Source: JANQQZ01 sp039187315 (lineage in GTDB: Bacteria; Planctomycetota; Phycisphaerae; Phycisphaerales; UBA1924). From it: a stretch of 64,000 nt of DNA. The DNA is taken from the NCBI GenBank assembly GCA_039187315.1, contig JBCCZQ010000003.1, forward strand, positions 1 through 64,000, read 5' to 3'. Position 1 is the stretch's first letter. Every line of letters starts with the position of its first letter. This document shows positions 6,913-16,380 of this stretch, piece after piece. The position numbers and the translations under genes were made by a program. Below the pieces are notes generated by a model. It had not been told where the DNA came from and made no database searches. It saw only the letters and a program-made list of their open reading frames with translations.

Positions 6913-9632
6913 CCAGCCGACAGGATGAAAGCGTGCTGGATAGTGCGCTGCTGATCTACCGGGACCTGATCGATCAGAGCCCGGACGACGAGCGTGCGTG
7001 GCTGGAACAGCGCTGCGAGGGCGATGGGGAGCTTCTCGAAGCCGTTTCGAGCATGCTTGAACCTTCGCACGACGATGACAGTCTCGTGCCGGCTGCGGAC
7101 CAGATGCTCGGCATTACGCCCGATGGGCCTACGCCAGCGGTCAGCATGGAGGGCCTTGAGCTTGGTCGTCTGCTCGGGCGGGGTGGCTCCGGCGATGTCT
7201 ATGAAGCCCGTCAGCTTCAGCCCGATCGACAGGTCGCTGTCAAGCTGCTGCGGAGCGGGCTGACGAGCCCGCGTCTCAAGAGCAGGTTCGAACAGGAAGC
7301 GCAGGTGCTCGCCAGCCTGACGCACCCCGCCATCGCGACGATCCATCGGACAGGGACCGCCACGCATCCCAGCGGCGCGGAGGTTCCGTACATCGTGATG
7401 GAACTGATCCGCGGCGAAAGCATCACCAGCCGGGCCGCTGAGCTTGATGCGTCAGACAGGCTTCAACTGCTTGCATCGGTGGCTCGCGGCGTCCAGGCCG
7501 CGCATCAGTCTGGCATCATCCACCGGGATCTCAAGCCCGGCAACATCCTCGTCGATCCGGAGCTGGGCCCGAAAATACTCGATTTCGGTATCGCGCGTCT
7601 GCTCGATGACGCTCAGGGCTCTGTGCACACGGCCACCGGCGAAGTTCTCGGCACACTGACCTACATGAGCCCTGAACAGATCGATCCGCGTCTCGGCAGG
7701 CTCGATACGCGCGGCGATGTCTATTCGCTCGGCGTGCTGATGTACGAGCTGCTCGTCGGCGAGCCCGCGGTGCTCCACCTGGACCGCTCACCCTTCGACA
7801 TCGCGAGCACGATCATCAAGGGCGAGCTTCCGAAGCTTGACACACGCGGGCTTGGGCTGCACACGGATGCCGACGCGGTCTATCGGAAGGCGACCGCAAC
7901 CGACCCAGAGCGGCGGTACGCCTCGGCCGCCGCGTTCGCCGACGACCTGGACCGGCTCGCGGAGGGCCGACCTGTCACGGCCCAGGCGCCAACGACCTAT
8001 TACCTGCTTAGGACGTTCGCCCGGCGGAACCCGTTGCTGGTGGGCATGGTTGCCTCGGTATTCGTCGCCGTGAGCCTGTTCGGGACTCTGGCAGCGATCG
8101 GCTTTGTATCGGCCTCGCGTGAGCGCGACGCGGCCATCGAAGCGCGTGCTGAGACCTCGCGCGAGCGTGACGCCGCCATCGAAGCGCGAGCACGGCTCGA
8201 GTCGTCCTACGAGTTCCTGCGCTCCATGCTCGCTTCCGCAGATCCCGAGATCGACGGGCCCAACGTGCGGGTCGTCGATCTGCTCGATCGCTGGTCCCGG
8301 ACCATTGATGACGGCTCGATCGGCGATCCGGCTGTTCAGGTCGACCTGCATCGGACCGTCGGGTGGACATATGCCTCGCTCTCGCTGCACGAGAAGGCAC
8401 TCAGTCACTTTGAGACGGGCCGAGCCATGGCGGCGGCGCTCAGCTCGCCCAACGAACTGCTGCTGGCGAACCTGGATACCGATACGGCGAACAGCCTTGT
8501 GCACGTCGGGGAGTCGCCTCGGGCTGTAGAGCTCGCGCGGGGTGTGGTCGAACGGGTGGTCGCTGAGGACCGAGAGACGACCGCAACGCGCGTGGCGGCG
8601 CTGATCGCGCTCGGCGAGGCCCAGCGGCTCGCGGGCACGGCGCGGGAAGCGATCGAGACACTCCGAGAGGCGGTTGAGCTGAGCGAGGCCGACCTGCCGG
8701 CGGGTGACGAGAACACGCGATCGGCGCTGAGCGCGCTCGGACGCTCGTATCTTGAGCTCTCGCTTGCTGAAGACGCCGTCGCGATCTACGAGCATTTGGT
8801 TGATATATCCAAAGACGCCATCGGAGAACAAGCCCCCGATACGCTGCGAGCGATGGGCAACCTCGGCACGGCGCTGGGGTACGCCGGCGAGTTTGAGCGG
8901 TCGGTCGAGCTCTTCGAGAGCACGATCGAGCCGATGGCGGAGGTGCTCGGCGACGAGCACTACGACGTCCGGACGTTCCGCGGCAACATGGTCGATGTGC
9001 TCGTCGCGGTGGGGCGGGGCGAGGAAGCGCTCGCGCTGGCCGAGTCGGTTGTGGCGACAGAGCGACGCATCGGCGGCGAGGCGCACCAGGATACCGTGAC
9101 GGCGCTGAACAACTACGCCGCGGTTCTGATGCAGCTCGAACGCTACGACGAGGCGCGGAGCGTGACGACTGATCTGGTCCGGCTCTCCAACCTTGCCTAC
9201 GGCGAGGATCACCCGAGGGCGATGATTGCGCTGCGGACGCACGCGGCTGCTTGCGAGCTCACCGGAGACGAGGGCGAATCCCTGCGCATCCAGGAATCGC
9301 TGCTCGTCCGGCAGCAGCAGCTCCTCGGTCCGACCGAGTGGGACACGCTGCTGACGCACAACAACCTCGGCTTTCTGCTGAACAAGCTCGGGCGGGGCGA
9401 TGAGGCCGTCGAGCATCTCCGCTTCGTAGTCGAGCACACGGGCCCCGGCTCGGGCTATCCCGCCTTCTTGCACGCGGTCATCAACCGCACGCTCGCGAAG
9501 TGTCTCGTGACGGCGGGCCAACTCGACGAAGCAGCATCGGTGCTCGCGTTCTCAAGGTCGCTCGACCCAGACAACGAAGACCATCAGCAGAAGTGCGATG
9601 CTGTTCAGGCAACGATCGACGGGGCGCGATAG
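6909..9632 (+). CDS. Membrane Ser/Thr protein kinase with C-terminal TPR repeats
   Basis: A 907-residue Hanks-type kinase. The glycine-rich loop GRLLGRGGSGDVYEA is near 85-99, the VAIK-type lysine is in VAVKLL, the catalytic loop HRDLKPGN is near 205-212, DFGIAR near 224-229 and the SPEQ segment near 254, so all catalytic residues are present. One transmembrane helix (about 373-397) separates the cytoplasmic kinase from a segment of about 500 residues of TPR-type helical repeats (LLLANLDTDTANSLVHVGES, TVTALNNYAAVLMQLERYDE and similar), predicted to be extracytoplasmic. It starts at a GTG that overlaps the ECF sigma stop by 4 nt. The arrangement suggests a signal sensed by the TPR region is relayed to the sigma factor; substrates are unproven. 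Confidence 0.93.
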   Translation: MTSRQDESVLDSALLIYRDLIDQSPDDERAWLEQRCEGDGELLEAVSSMLEPSHDDDSLVPAADQMLGITPDGPTPAVSMEGLELGRLLGRGGSGDVYEARQLQPDRQVAVKLLRSGLTSPRLKSRFEQEAQVLASLTHPAIATIHRTGTATHPSGAEVPYIVMELIRGESITSRAAELDASDRLQLLASVARGVQAAHQSGIIHRDLKPGNILVDPELGPKILDFGIARLLDDAQGSVHTATGEVLGTLTYMSPEQIDPRLGRLDTRGDVYSLGVLMYELLVGEPAVLHLDRSPFDIASTIIKGELPKLDTRGLGLHTDADAVYRKATATDPERRYASAAAFADDLDRLAEGRPVTAQAPTTYYLLRTFARRNPLLVGMVASVFVAVSLFGTLAAIGFVSASRERDAAIEARAETSRERDAAIEARARLESSYEFLRSMLASADPEIDGPNVRVVDLLDRWSRTIDDGSIGDPAVQVDLHRTVGWTYASLSLHEKALSHFETGRAMAAALSSPNELLLANLDTDTANSLVHVGESPRAVELARGVVERVVAEDRETTATRVAALIALGEAQRLAGTAREAIETLREAVELSEADLPAGDENTRSALSALGRSYLELSLAEDAVAIYEHLVDISKDAIGEQAPDTLRAMGNLGTALGYAGEFERSVELFESTIEPMAEVLGDEHYDVRTFRGNMVDVLVAVGRGEEALALAESVVATERRIGGEAHQDTVTALNNYAAVLMQLERYDEARSVTTDLVRLSNLAYGEDHPRAMIALRTHAAACELTGDEGESLRIQESLLVRQQQLLGPTEWDTLLTHNNLGFLLNKLGRGDEAVEHLRFVVEHTGPGSGYPAFLHAVINRTLAKCLVTAGQLDEAASVLAFSRSLDPDNEDHQQKCDAVQATIDGAR

Positions 9633-9670
9633 GCGTTGCCAACGGTGCGCGATGCTGCCGCCCCGAACCC

Positions 9671-11701
9671 TTATGCCCCGGATGGGCATCCAACTTCGAA
9701 GGCGATCAGCCAGACGAAGTAGTCGCTATCCGTGCAGAGCGTATCGCCGTTCTGGTCGCACCCCGGTGACTGGGTGATGAATGCCGTGACCCATGCGAAG
9801 AAGTCGGAATCCGTCACCAGGCCGTCACGGTTGACATCGCCTGGGCAGGGGTCGACTTCCAGGATCGCGGCCCAGTCTTCGTCGGGATTGCTCGGTGGTA
9901 GGGGCAGGGCCGAGGCCATGCCCACCGGCACCGCAATGGCGTCGCCGACGAATGCACCGGTACGCGGGTTGAACCATCGGAGCTGTGTCGGGTGGCTCAC
10001 GCCGCTGAGGTTGATTGAGCCCGTATCTGATGCCTCCGGCCAGTACACGGCATACACCTGGCCGGGCTTGGCGAACACTTCCGCGCCGCCGAACGTGCCG
10101 CTTTCGCCGGAGACGAGCGCGTTGTCGGGCGTCATGCCATCGAACGGGAGGTTGTCTTCCAGGAAGCGGCGCGCGACGGCGGCCTCGAGCCAGATCTTCT
10201 CGAACTCTCGGAAGTCCTCGAGCGATTGGTCGCGGTTGTTGATGAACCACTCGCCCCCGCCGCCTGAAAGAAGGATGTCCCAGACAACACGCTTCCGAAA
10301 CTCGTCAAAATTTTCTACATCACGTGTTGGGCTCGCGGGCTCATCGACCATAACGGCGAGCGGCCGTCCGGCCGCGGCAGAGGCGGTCCTGAAGTCAGCC
10401 ACGGCGTCGCCCCAGCCGTCCGCCGCTCGCGCACGCTGAAGGCTTGTCAGGTCGAAGTCGGGCTGACCGATGAACGGTACCCACGGCCCGTTGCCCGATG
10501 CCTGCTGGCCGTTACCCGCGTTGTGCACAGTCAGCGGGATGCCGTACGGATCGACCGCGGCGATGTACGACGCGAAGTCGATGACACGCTCCGGCCCGAG
10601 GTTCAGGTTCAGGTTGTATTCCTCGCTGATATTGAACGTCAGCGCGTTGTGGTAGCCGAAGCGAGCGATCATCTCGCGGTAGAAAAGCTTCCGCTCGACG
10701 CCGAGCTCGGCGTCGTCCAGTTCGCGCTTGTTCGGGGCCTCGGCTTCGTTGAGCACGAAGTGCAGCATGATGCCCTTGGCCTGGGCGTGTCCGAAAACAA
10801 TGTCCCATTGGGCAAGCTTCGAGACATCGAACCGCGTGTTGTCGTTGGCGGATGATCCGCCGCCGTTGATCGGTCCAGCGTAGGGCCAGGTATCCCTTGC
10901 ATCGCCGCCGATATTCATCGGAAGGAAGTAGATGCTGTTGACACCGACGGACTCGAGATAGTTCAGGGCGCCGATGATCGCGCGTCCATCGTTGGTCGAG
11001 GGCGGATCGGTCCGGTCCCAGTCCGGATCGCCGGGGCTCCAGTCCTGCAGGTGCGGCGCAAACGTGTGCAGGCCGGTGCCCGGCACGCCCGCGCCCCCGT
11101 CGTCCTCTGTATTGTCGAATCCGACGTAGCCCAGCCAATTCTCAGGGCTGTCCGCGCCGGTCTTGATGTACGCGTCGCCGTCCTGGAACCGGAGGTAGTG
11201 CTCGCCGACCCACCGCAGCCTTCCTTTGGAGAGGAAGCCGGGTGCACCCGGCTCTGGGGGCAGCACCTGGAACCCACCGGAGATCCCGTTGCCTGGGCCG
11301 GGGGTTCCCGCGGACGAGTCGAGATCGATCGCGACCTCCCCACCCTGCCTGAAAGAGACCTCGTACGACCAAGTGCCCTGTTCGTCTGGAGTAAACCGAA
11401 CACGGAAGACCGAACCGCTTGAGCTGGTACTCGTCGCGCCCGTTCCGTCCCCGGCAAAGAAACCGGGTACTGCAAAGGTGTTCCCGCTTGGCGAGGTCAG
11501 CGTCACGTTGAGCCGGCGATCAAGGAACGGGTTCGGAATACCCGTCTCCGACAGGAGCTGCTGGGTATCCAGATCGATCGAGATCGGCTGGTATGCAGTC
11601 CCGACGGGAGGATCGAGCGTGACGCTCGGCTGTGCTTGTACACCTGCAGCCGCGAGAAGCATCGAAGCGAGGGTCAGCACCGAACGGGTGGTCATCAGCA
11701 T
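9671..11701 (-). CDS. Secreted DUF5060 glycoside hydrolase-like protein with dockerin-like C-terminus
   Basis: A 676-residue exported protein. The ATG at 11701 has GGAGG 6 nt upstream and opens a signal peptide ending AAAGVQAQ. The N-terminal region (about 25-150) resembles the DUF5060 immunoglobulin-like domain (TPDEQGTWSYEVSF). A central TIM-barrel-like domain follows (WDIVFGHAQAKGIMLHFVLN, FNISEEYNL, LAVMVDEPASPTRD), whose acidic residues could be catalytic, as in DUF4038/DUF5060 glycosidases. A beta domain resembling the putative collagen-binding C-terminal domain comes next (VYAVYWPEA...WFNPRTG). The end carries two EF-hand-like dockerin repeats (GDVNRDGLVTDSDFFAWVT, second copy partly decayed). 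It converges on the kinase gene 38 bp away. Substrate is unknown. Confidence 0.75.
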   Translation of the reverse strand: MLMTTRSVLTLASMLLAAAGVQAQPSVTLDPPVGTAYQPISIDLDTQQLLSETGIPNPFLDRRLNVTLTSPSGNTFAVPGFFAGDGTGATSTSSSGSVFRVRFTPDEQGTWSYEVSFRQGGEVAIDLDSSAGTPGPGNGISGGFQVLPPEPGAPGFLSKGRLRWVGEHYLRFQDGDAYIKTGADSPENWLGYVGFDNTEDDGGAGVPGTGLHTFAPHLQDWSPGDPDWDRTDPPSTNDGRAIIGALNYLESVGVNSIYFLPMNIGGDARDTWPYAGPINGGGSSANDNTRFDVSKLAQWDIVFGHAQAKGIMLHFVLNEAEAPNKRELDDAELGVERKLFYREMIARFGYHNALTFNISEEYNLNLNLGPERVIDFASYIAAVDPYGIPLTVHNAGNGQQASGNGPWVPFIGQPDFDLTSLQRARAADGWGDAVADFRTASAAAGRPLAVMVDEPASPTRDVENFDEFRKRVVWDILLSGGGGEWFINNRDQSLEDFREFEKIWLEAAVARRFLEDNLPFDGMTPDNALVSGESGTFGGAEVFAKPGQVYAVYWPEASDTGSINLSGVSHPTQLRWFNPRTGAFVGDAIAVPVGMASALPLPPSNPDEDWAAILEVDPCPGDVNRDGLVTDSDFFAWVTAFITQSPGCDQNGDTLCTDSDYFVWLIAFEVGCPSGA

Positions 11702-12002
11702 GCGTGTCCTCCTGCCGGCGAGCAGCCAGCGACAGGACAAGCGTGCCATCTTCCGAACCCTGCTGCCCATGCGTTTGGAAGGAAACGTCGCGTTCGACGC
11801 GTTCTCGTCTCTGTCGGCGAACGCTGCGTTGTCGCGCGGTTACGTCATCGCAGCCGGGTACGCCGTGTGTACACGCGGTTGGATCCCGGAAGCCTGAACG
11901 GCTGTGACGGTCACACGATCGGTGCGGATCATCGCGGACACGAGCGTCGAACGGGTAGGCTGATCTTGCGCAATCCCGTCGCGATCTCCAGAGCCATCCG
12001 CG
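11702..12002. other. Intergenic region upstream of the DUF5060 gene, with a 13-bp palindrome
   Basis: About 300 bp between two minus-strand genes without a credible coding frame. It should hold the promoter of the DUF5060 gene. The only marked element is the perfect odd-centred palindrome TGTGACGGTCACA at 11903-11915. Confidence 0.5.
11903..11915. promoter_or_regulatory. Perfect 13-bp palindrome, possible operator
   Basis: TGTGAC-G-GTCACA is a perfect inverted repeat about 200 bp upstream of the start of the DUF5060 gene. The half-site TGTGA resembles CRP/FNR-family half-sites, but the spacing is much shorter than in a classical CRP site. Function is inferred from symmetry and location only. 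Confidence 0.3.
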
Positions 12003-13571
12003 TCAGTCGAACGAGCCGCGGACGCTGAGCGCGTAGTCATTGATCCCGGAAAGGTCCGCGGCCGAGAGCGAATCGATCGCGTTGTAGCGGTCGATGATCG
12101 GTTGGGGATTGTCGAATGCGAGCCTGCCGAGCAGGGCGAATTTATGATCAAGGATGCCTCGGAGGTCGACGGCGGTGTTTCGCGCATGACCTCCGGGGTA
12201 CATGACCAGTCCAGAGTCGTAGGCCGATCCGTCCGAGTCCGTGATGACAACGCTGGTGGGGATGCCGTCGGGATATCGAGCGTCGTAGTCGGGTCCGCCG
12301 TGCTCGAAGACGATCTTGTCCATGAGGGCGCGGGTACGCGTGTCGTGGATGGCCGAGGAGTCGTAGTCGCCCGGCTCGAGCATGAGCTCGGTCCAGCCGA
12401 CGGCCTTGTTCTCGAGAGCCTTGCGCAGCAGCGTCGCGATGATGTAGACCATCGAGTGATCCGCGGACTGCCGGGTCGTCGGGTTGCGTTTGGCCGGGTC
12501 GCCGATGATGCCGAATGCGGGCTCGTATGCGACGATCTTGATCGTATCGATCCGGGCGCCGGATGCGTCGTCCATCAGGCTCGGGCACTTGGTCAGCAGG
12601 TCGAGCATGGCCTGGATCGCGCCGGCGGACTGGTGCTCGTAGAGGCCGAGCTTGAAGTGCATGCCCATGACGGTAAAGTCGTCGCCGCGCGTGGCCAGGT
12701 GCAGATCGAACGGCGAGGCGTCTGCCGGTTCGGTGTTGGCCTTGTCCGCGGCCACGGGCTTGAACATCTGCCCCGGTCCTTCGAAGATGCGGAAGATGGC
12801 TTCGGGGTTGCGGAAGATGTCGCGCGGCCCGAGGAAACCCTGCATAGAGCGCCTGGCTGCGAGCACGGCGAACTCGGACGAGATCGCGGCGGAGCTGCCC
12901 TTGGAGTCTGACAGCTGCTTGCCCGCGCGGATAGCACGGAACGGGATCGCGTGCGCGACGACCATGCCGATCGCCGACTCGATCTGCTCGGCCGATGCAC
13001 CGGCCATGGCGCCGTACACCGCGGCCGAGGCGATGGCGCCGTGCACCACGTGGTCAACCTTGTACGACTTGAGGCTGAACACCTCGGCGAGACGGCCGCG
13101 GATCTCATCGATCAGGATCATCCCGCGTAGTGCGGCGGCGCCGTCGAGGCCGTGCGCCTGCGCGGCAGCGATAGCGACCGGGTAGAAGTCGTTGTGCCCG
13201 AACTCGCCCGCGGTGTTGCCCCGCTGCGGGTCGTAGCCGAAGTTGGTGCCGTTGCTGTCCCACTCGCGGACAGCCGAGGCGTTCGCGACAACGGCTTTCT
13301 CGGGCTGCACGCGCGTGCTGGATCCAAAGACCGTCGCGCCCGTGTCGGCCCGATAGGCCAACGCTTCGTCCCGCAGCACGTTCGGGGCGTTCGTGCCCAG
13401 GGCGAGCGCCGACAGGCCGCAGAGTGTCGCGTCGGTGTGGAACATCTTGGTGCGTTCAACGACGCGATCTCCCGGGCTTGCTTCGCGCATGAACCGGATC
13501 GCGTACTCGGCGATGCCGCGGGCCTGGTTCGAGTCGGCGGGGAGGTGGGCGTGCGTCGATTCGTCGGCCAT
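12003..13571 (-). CDS. MmgE/PrpD family protein (2-methylcitrate dehydratase-like)
   Basis: A cytoplasmic 522-residue protein covering the full length of the MmgE/PrpD family. Typical stretches are visible: HTDATLCGLSALALGTNAPN near 45-65, the DHVVHGAIASAAVYGAMAGA helix, IGMVVAHAIPFRAIRAGKQL, and a C-terminal domain with GGPDYDARYPDGIPTSV. PrpD dehydrates 2-methylcitrate in propionate degradation, while MmgE-type relatives act on related tricarboxylates. No prpB or prpC neighbours are seen, so the exact substrate is open. It stands 31 bp after the methyltransferase ORF in the minus-strand run from mscS down. Confidence 0.88.
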   Translation of the reverse strand: MADESTHAHLPADSNQARGIAEYAIRFMREASPGDRVVERTKMFHTDATLCGLSALALGTNAPNVLRDEALAYRADTGATVFGSSTRVQPEKAVVANASAVREWDSNGTNFGYDPQRGNTAGEFGHNDFYPVAIAAAQAHGLDGAAALRGMILIDEIRGRLAEVFSLKSYKVDHVVHGAIASAAVYGAMAGASAEQIESAIGMVVAHAIPFRAIRAGKQLSDSKGSSAAISSEFAVLAARRSMQGFLGPRDIFRNPEAIFRIFEGPGQMFKPVAADKANTEPADASPFDLHLATRGDDFTVMGMHFKLGLYEHQSAGAIQAMLDLLTKCPSLMDDASGARIDTIKIVAYEPAFGIIGDPAKRNPTTRQSADHSMVYIIATLLRKALENKAVGWTELMLEPGDYDSSAIHDTRTRALMDKIVFEHGGPDYDARYPDGIPTSVVITDSDGSAYDSGLVMYPGGHARNTAVDLRGILDHKFALLGRLAFDNPQPIIDRYNAIDSLSAADLSGINDYALSVRGSFD

Positions 13572-13602
13572 ATGGCTCGCTCCTTCGTTCTTGGGAGCAA
13601 GC

Positions 13603-14301
13603 CTAGGCGGGTGGGTTGATGTCCTCGAAGGGTCGGCGCTGCCAGACCGCGACGCCGGGCGTGTACCACGAGCAGTAGGGCAGGTTCACCAGCGAGCCGC
13701 CGAAGCGGTCCAGGATCGTGTGCAGGGCGCCGTGGACCCGCTGGTCCTCGTGCGGCTCGGCGATGCGGTACGTGTTGTCGAAGATCACGAGTGAGTCGGG
13801 TTCGAGCCGCGGCTGGACCAGTTCGAACTCGCTGATGACCTGATCGTGCAGGTGGCTGCCATCGAGGAACGCGACGGCCAGCGGCCGATCCCCTTCGAGC
13901 ATCGTCGGAAGCATCTCGATCGCGTCACCCTCATGGAACTCGACGAGACCGGTCAGGCCTGCCTTCTCGACGTTGGCCTTCGCCTTCGCGACGTTGTCCG
14001 CTTCCAGTTCCACCGTGCGGAGCACGCCCGTGCCTCGGCTGTCGCTGATAGCCTGGGCGAGTAAAACGGATGAAGCGCCCTGGTTCGTGCCCGTCTCGAT
14101 GATGAGGCTGTCGGCGTCGGGGTCCAAACGGCAGAGTGTCAGATAGTACAGCAGCCCCCACGCGGGGTAGCCCACGCTGTAGCCCGAGCCTTCAACCCAG
14201 CCCTCTCGATCGGTCGCGTTCTCGTCCATCGCGCGCAGGTGGGCGTTGGGAAGCAGGCGTCTGTCGTAGTCGGTCATGCGGTGGAAGACGGGCTTGCGCA
14301 T
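13603..14301 (-). CDS. Class I SAM-dependent methyltransferase
   Basis: About 232 residues from the ATG at 14301, which avoids the preceding CPBP gene (ends 14322); a longer frame to 14379 would overlap it. The SAM-binding motif I is LIIETGTNQGASSVLLAQA, followed by an acidic motif II (VELEADNVAKAKANVEKAG) and FHEGDAIEMLP. FLDGSHLHDQVISEFELVQP with VIFDNTYR resembles the Methyltransf_24/O-methyltransferase group that acts on small molecules or glycans. No membrane segment is present. The acceptor cannot be deduced from the flanking genes. Confidence 0.8.
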   Translation of the reverse strand: MRKPVFHRMTDYDRRLLPNAHLRAMDENATDREGWVEGSGYSVGYPAWGLLYYLTLCRLDPDADSLIIETGTNQGASSVLLAQAISDSRGTGVLRTVELEADNVAKAKANVEKAGLTGLVEFHEGDAIEMLPTMLEGDRPLAVAFLDGSHLHDQVISEFELVQPRLEPDSLVIFDNTYRIAEPHEDQRVHGALHTILDRFGGSLVNLPYCSWYTPGVAVWQRRPFEDINPPA

Positions 14302-14321
14302 GGCCAAGTCTAGTTTCGGAG

Positions 14322-15095
14322 CTAGTTCCCCACCGAGCCGGCGAAGACGAACCAGCCTGCGCCCGTCATAAAGGCCCACCAGCCGAAGAGCCAGTGCTCA
14401 ACGGTGACCGCGAAACCCGATCGGGTCTTGAGGTAGGTCCAGGCGAAGAGCAGCCCGCCGATGAATGTCATCGCAAGCGCATACGGGTTCCAGAATACGG
14501 CGTGGAGCCAGGCAAACAGCGCCGCATTGACCGTGATCGCGACCCATGCCGGCCCGAGCGCGTGCCGGTACCTGTGGAAGAAGAATACCCGGTGGCTGAG
14601 TTCCTGCGGGTACACGCTGAACCATGGATACAGCAGCAGGATCATCTTCGCGATCGTGGGTTCCTCCCGCGGCAGCCTGAACAGGCCGTTCTCTGGCAGG
14701 ATGCCCGCGAGCGAGAAGGCGTACGACGCACCGACGAGGACCACGGCTCCGACAAGAAAGACGGCGAGCAACCGCTCTGCGTCGAGGACGAACCCCCGCG
14801 CGTTCCACAGCCTGCTCCGGTCGAATCCGGCGTCTCGCACAAGGATGATCAGCATCGGCAAGGCATAGATGACTAAGGACGGGAACACCAGCCCACGAAG
14901 CGGAACAGGCAGTGTGATGATCCGATCCACACCCAAGGTTGAGAAGATCGGCCCGGCTCGCTGTTCAGGATCGACCAGCGCTGCTGCGATCGTCGGCGGC
15001 ACAAAAAAGACCAGGGCCATCTCGATCAGCCGCAAGGCTCTCGCCCGCAGTGGGAGACGGGTCGAGTTCGCCGCATCACCCACGGCCGAGCTCAC
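14322..15095 (-). CDS. CPBP-family intramembrane protease (CAAX/Abi type)
   Basis: A polytopic membrane protein of about 257 residues with six or more hydrophobic helices. The family's conserved motifs can be discerned: an E-x3-R element (PQELSHRVFFFHR), FxxxH (FAWLH) and a later helix with a histidine (VEHWLFGWWAF). CPBP proteins are glutamate/histidine metalloproteases that process prenylated or peptide substrates in the membrane. The first position of the EExxxR signature is Q, so catalysis should be checked. The start is uncertain: GTG at 15095 or 15083, both overlapping the 3' end of the mscS-like gene (stop at 15076); no ATG is usable until inside the first helix. Coupling to mscS is therefore likely. 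Confidence 0.75.
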   Translation of the reverse strand: MSSAVGDAANSTRLPLRARALRLIEMALVFFVPPTIAAALVDPEQRAGPIFSTLGVDRIITLPVPLRGLVFPSLVIYALPMLIILVRDAGFDRSRLWNARGFVLDAERLLAVFLVGAVVLVGASYAFSLAGILPENGLFRLPREEPTIAKMILLLYPWFSVYPQELSHRVFFFHRYRHALGPAWVAITVNAALFAWLHAVFWNPYALAMTFIGGLLFAWTYLKTRSGFAVTVEHWLFGWWAFMTGAGWFVFAGSVGN

Positions 15096-16281
15096 CTGCT
15101 GGGTGCGTGAACTCTTCCTCCCGCTCCCGCGGCAGGGCGCCGGGATGGGCCCGGTGGACATAGGCGACGAGCTTCTCGCGCACCTCGCAGCGCAGGTCCC
15201 ACTGGTCCGATGCATTCGCGGCCGAGATCAGTGCCCGAACCTGGATCGAACGGTCGTTCGCGTCGGTGACGAGCACGGAGCAGACCCGGCCGTCCCACCT
15301 TGGGTTCCCCTCGCAGATCCGCTTGAGCTCTACCCGGACGTCGTCGATCGGCAGCGAGTAGTCGGCGTAGAAATAGATCGTGCCCAGCAGTGAGGTGGAG
15401 TGCCGCGTCCAGTTCTCGAAGGGCTGCTCGATGATGGTGCTGAACGGCACGATCAGGCGCCGCTCGTCCCAGATCCGCATGACGACGTACGTCGTCGTGA
15501 TCTCCTCGATACGGCCCCATTCGCCTTCGATGATGACCACGTCGCCGAGGCGGATCGGCTGCGTCAGCGCGATCTGGATGCCCGCGATGATGTTGCCGAG
15601 CACCGGGCGGGCCGCGAAGCCGAGCACGATGCCCGCCACGCCGGCGGACGCGAGAAGAGATGTGCCGACCCGCGCGACCTGGTCAAACTGCATCAACGCG
15701 ATGCCGACACCAAAGATGCCGATGACAACCATGAGCGTGCGGCTCAAGACGGCGACCTGCGTGTGTGTCTTGCGGGCGCGCAGATCATCGTCGCCCAGCG
15801 TCTGCTCGCGGTCCAGGACGATGTCGTCGGCGCCTCTGACGACACCGATGACGAGCCACGTGATCGAGAGGGCGATCAGCGCGCCGAGTGTGGAAGCGGC
15901 GTTCGGTGCCTCAAGCGGCGTTGCCATCCCGAGCTGCTGGCACACGCCAAGGCCGGCCGTGACGCCGATGAAAGCCGCCGTAGCGCGGGCCGGGCGTGAC
16001 GTGGCGCTGACAAGCGGCTTGAGCACAGCGCGGCTTGCGTGGCTCGTGATTCGGCGGAGGATTGTCCAGATGATGGTCTGCGCGACGATCAGAACGACGA
16101 TGATCACCGCGGTGATGATCAGGATGCGCAGCCAATCGGGCAGACCACCAAGCGAGTCATCAACGAGCCCTCCGACGGCCTCGGCGCCGGGAATGAGTGT
16201 CGCGACCTCATCGGGCGCGGGCCCGGTCTCGGAGGCGATCGCGGGGGGTGGGGCAGATTCGGTCTGGTCTTGTCTGATCAC
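15076..16281 (-). CDS. MscS-family mechanosensitive ion channel
   Basis: A 401-residue inner-membrane protein with N-terminal helices (about 52-75, 130-150, 180-200) and the MscS pore helix signature SLLASAGVAGIVLGFAARPV followed by LGNIIAGIQIALTQPIRLGD. The beta domain follows (VVIIEGEWGRIEEITTTYVV, ERRLIVPFSTI), so the channel core is complete. The family opens under membrane tension to release solutes on hypo-osmotic shock. The start codon is GTG at 16281. Its 3' end overlaps the CPBP protease gene. The trehalose and proline genes of this window give it an osmotic context by inference. Confidence 0.93.
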   Translation of the reverse strand: MIRQDQTESAPPPAIASETGPAPDEVATLIPGAEAVGGLVDDSLGGLPDWLRILIITAVIIVVLIVAQTIIWTILRRITSHASRAVLKPLVSATSRPARATAAFIGVTAGLGVCQQLGMATPLEAPNAASTLGALIALSITWLVIGVVRGADDIVLDREQTLGDDDLRARKTHTQVAVLSRTLMVVIGIFGVGIALMQFDQVARVGTSLLASAGVAGIVLGFAARPVLGNIIAGIQIALTQPIRLGDVVIIEGEWGRIEEITTTYVVMRIWDERRLIVPFSTIIEQPFENWTRHSTSLLGTIYFYADYSLPIDDVRVELKRICEGNPRWDGRVCSVLVTDANDRSIQVRALISAANASDQWDLRCEVREKLVAYVHRAHPGALPREREEEFTHPAGELGRG

Positions 16282-16380
16282 GCCGCATGCTACGGGCCAA
16301 CGACGCCGGGCCTACCGTTTCGAGTTGGCTGTATACAGCCCGCGATACGCACCAGCCATGCATCCCCGGAGAGCTTCTTT

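Noticed and set aside
7788..9521. A 577-codon open frame on the minus strand
   Set aside because: Antisense to the TPR part of the kinase; no motif or RBS.
16039..16380. An upstream extension of the thiolase
   Set aside because: It is antisense to mscS; the family start and RBS are at 16381.
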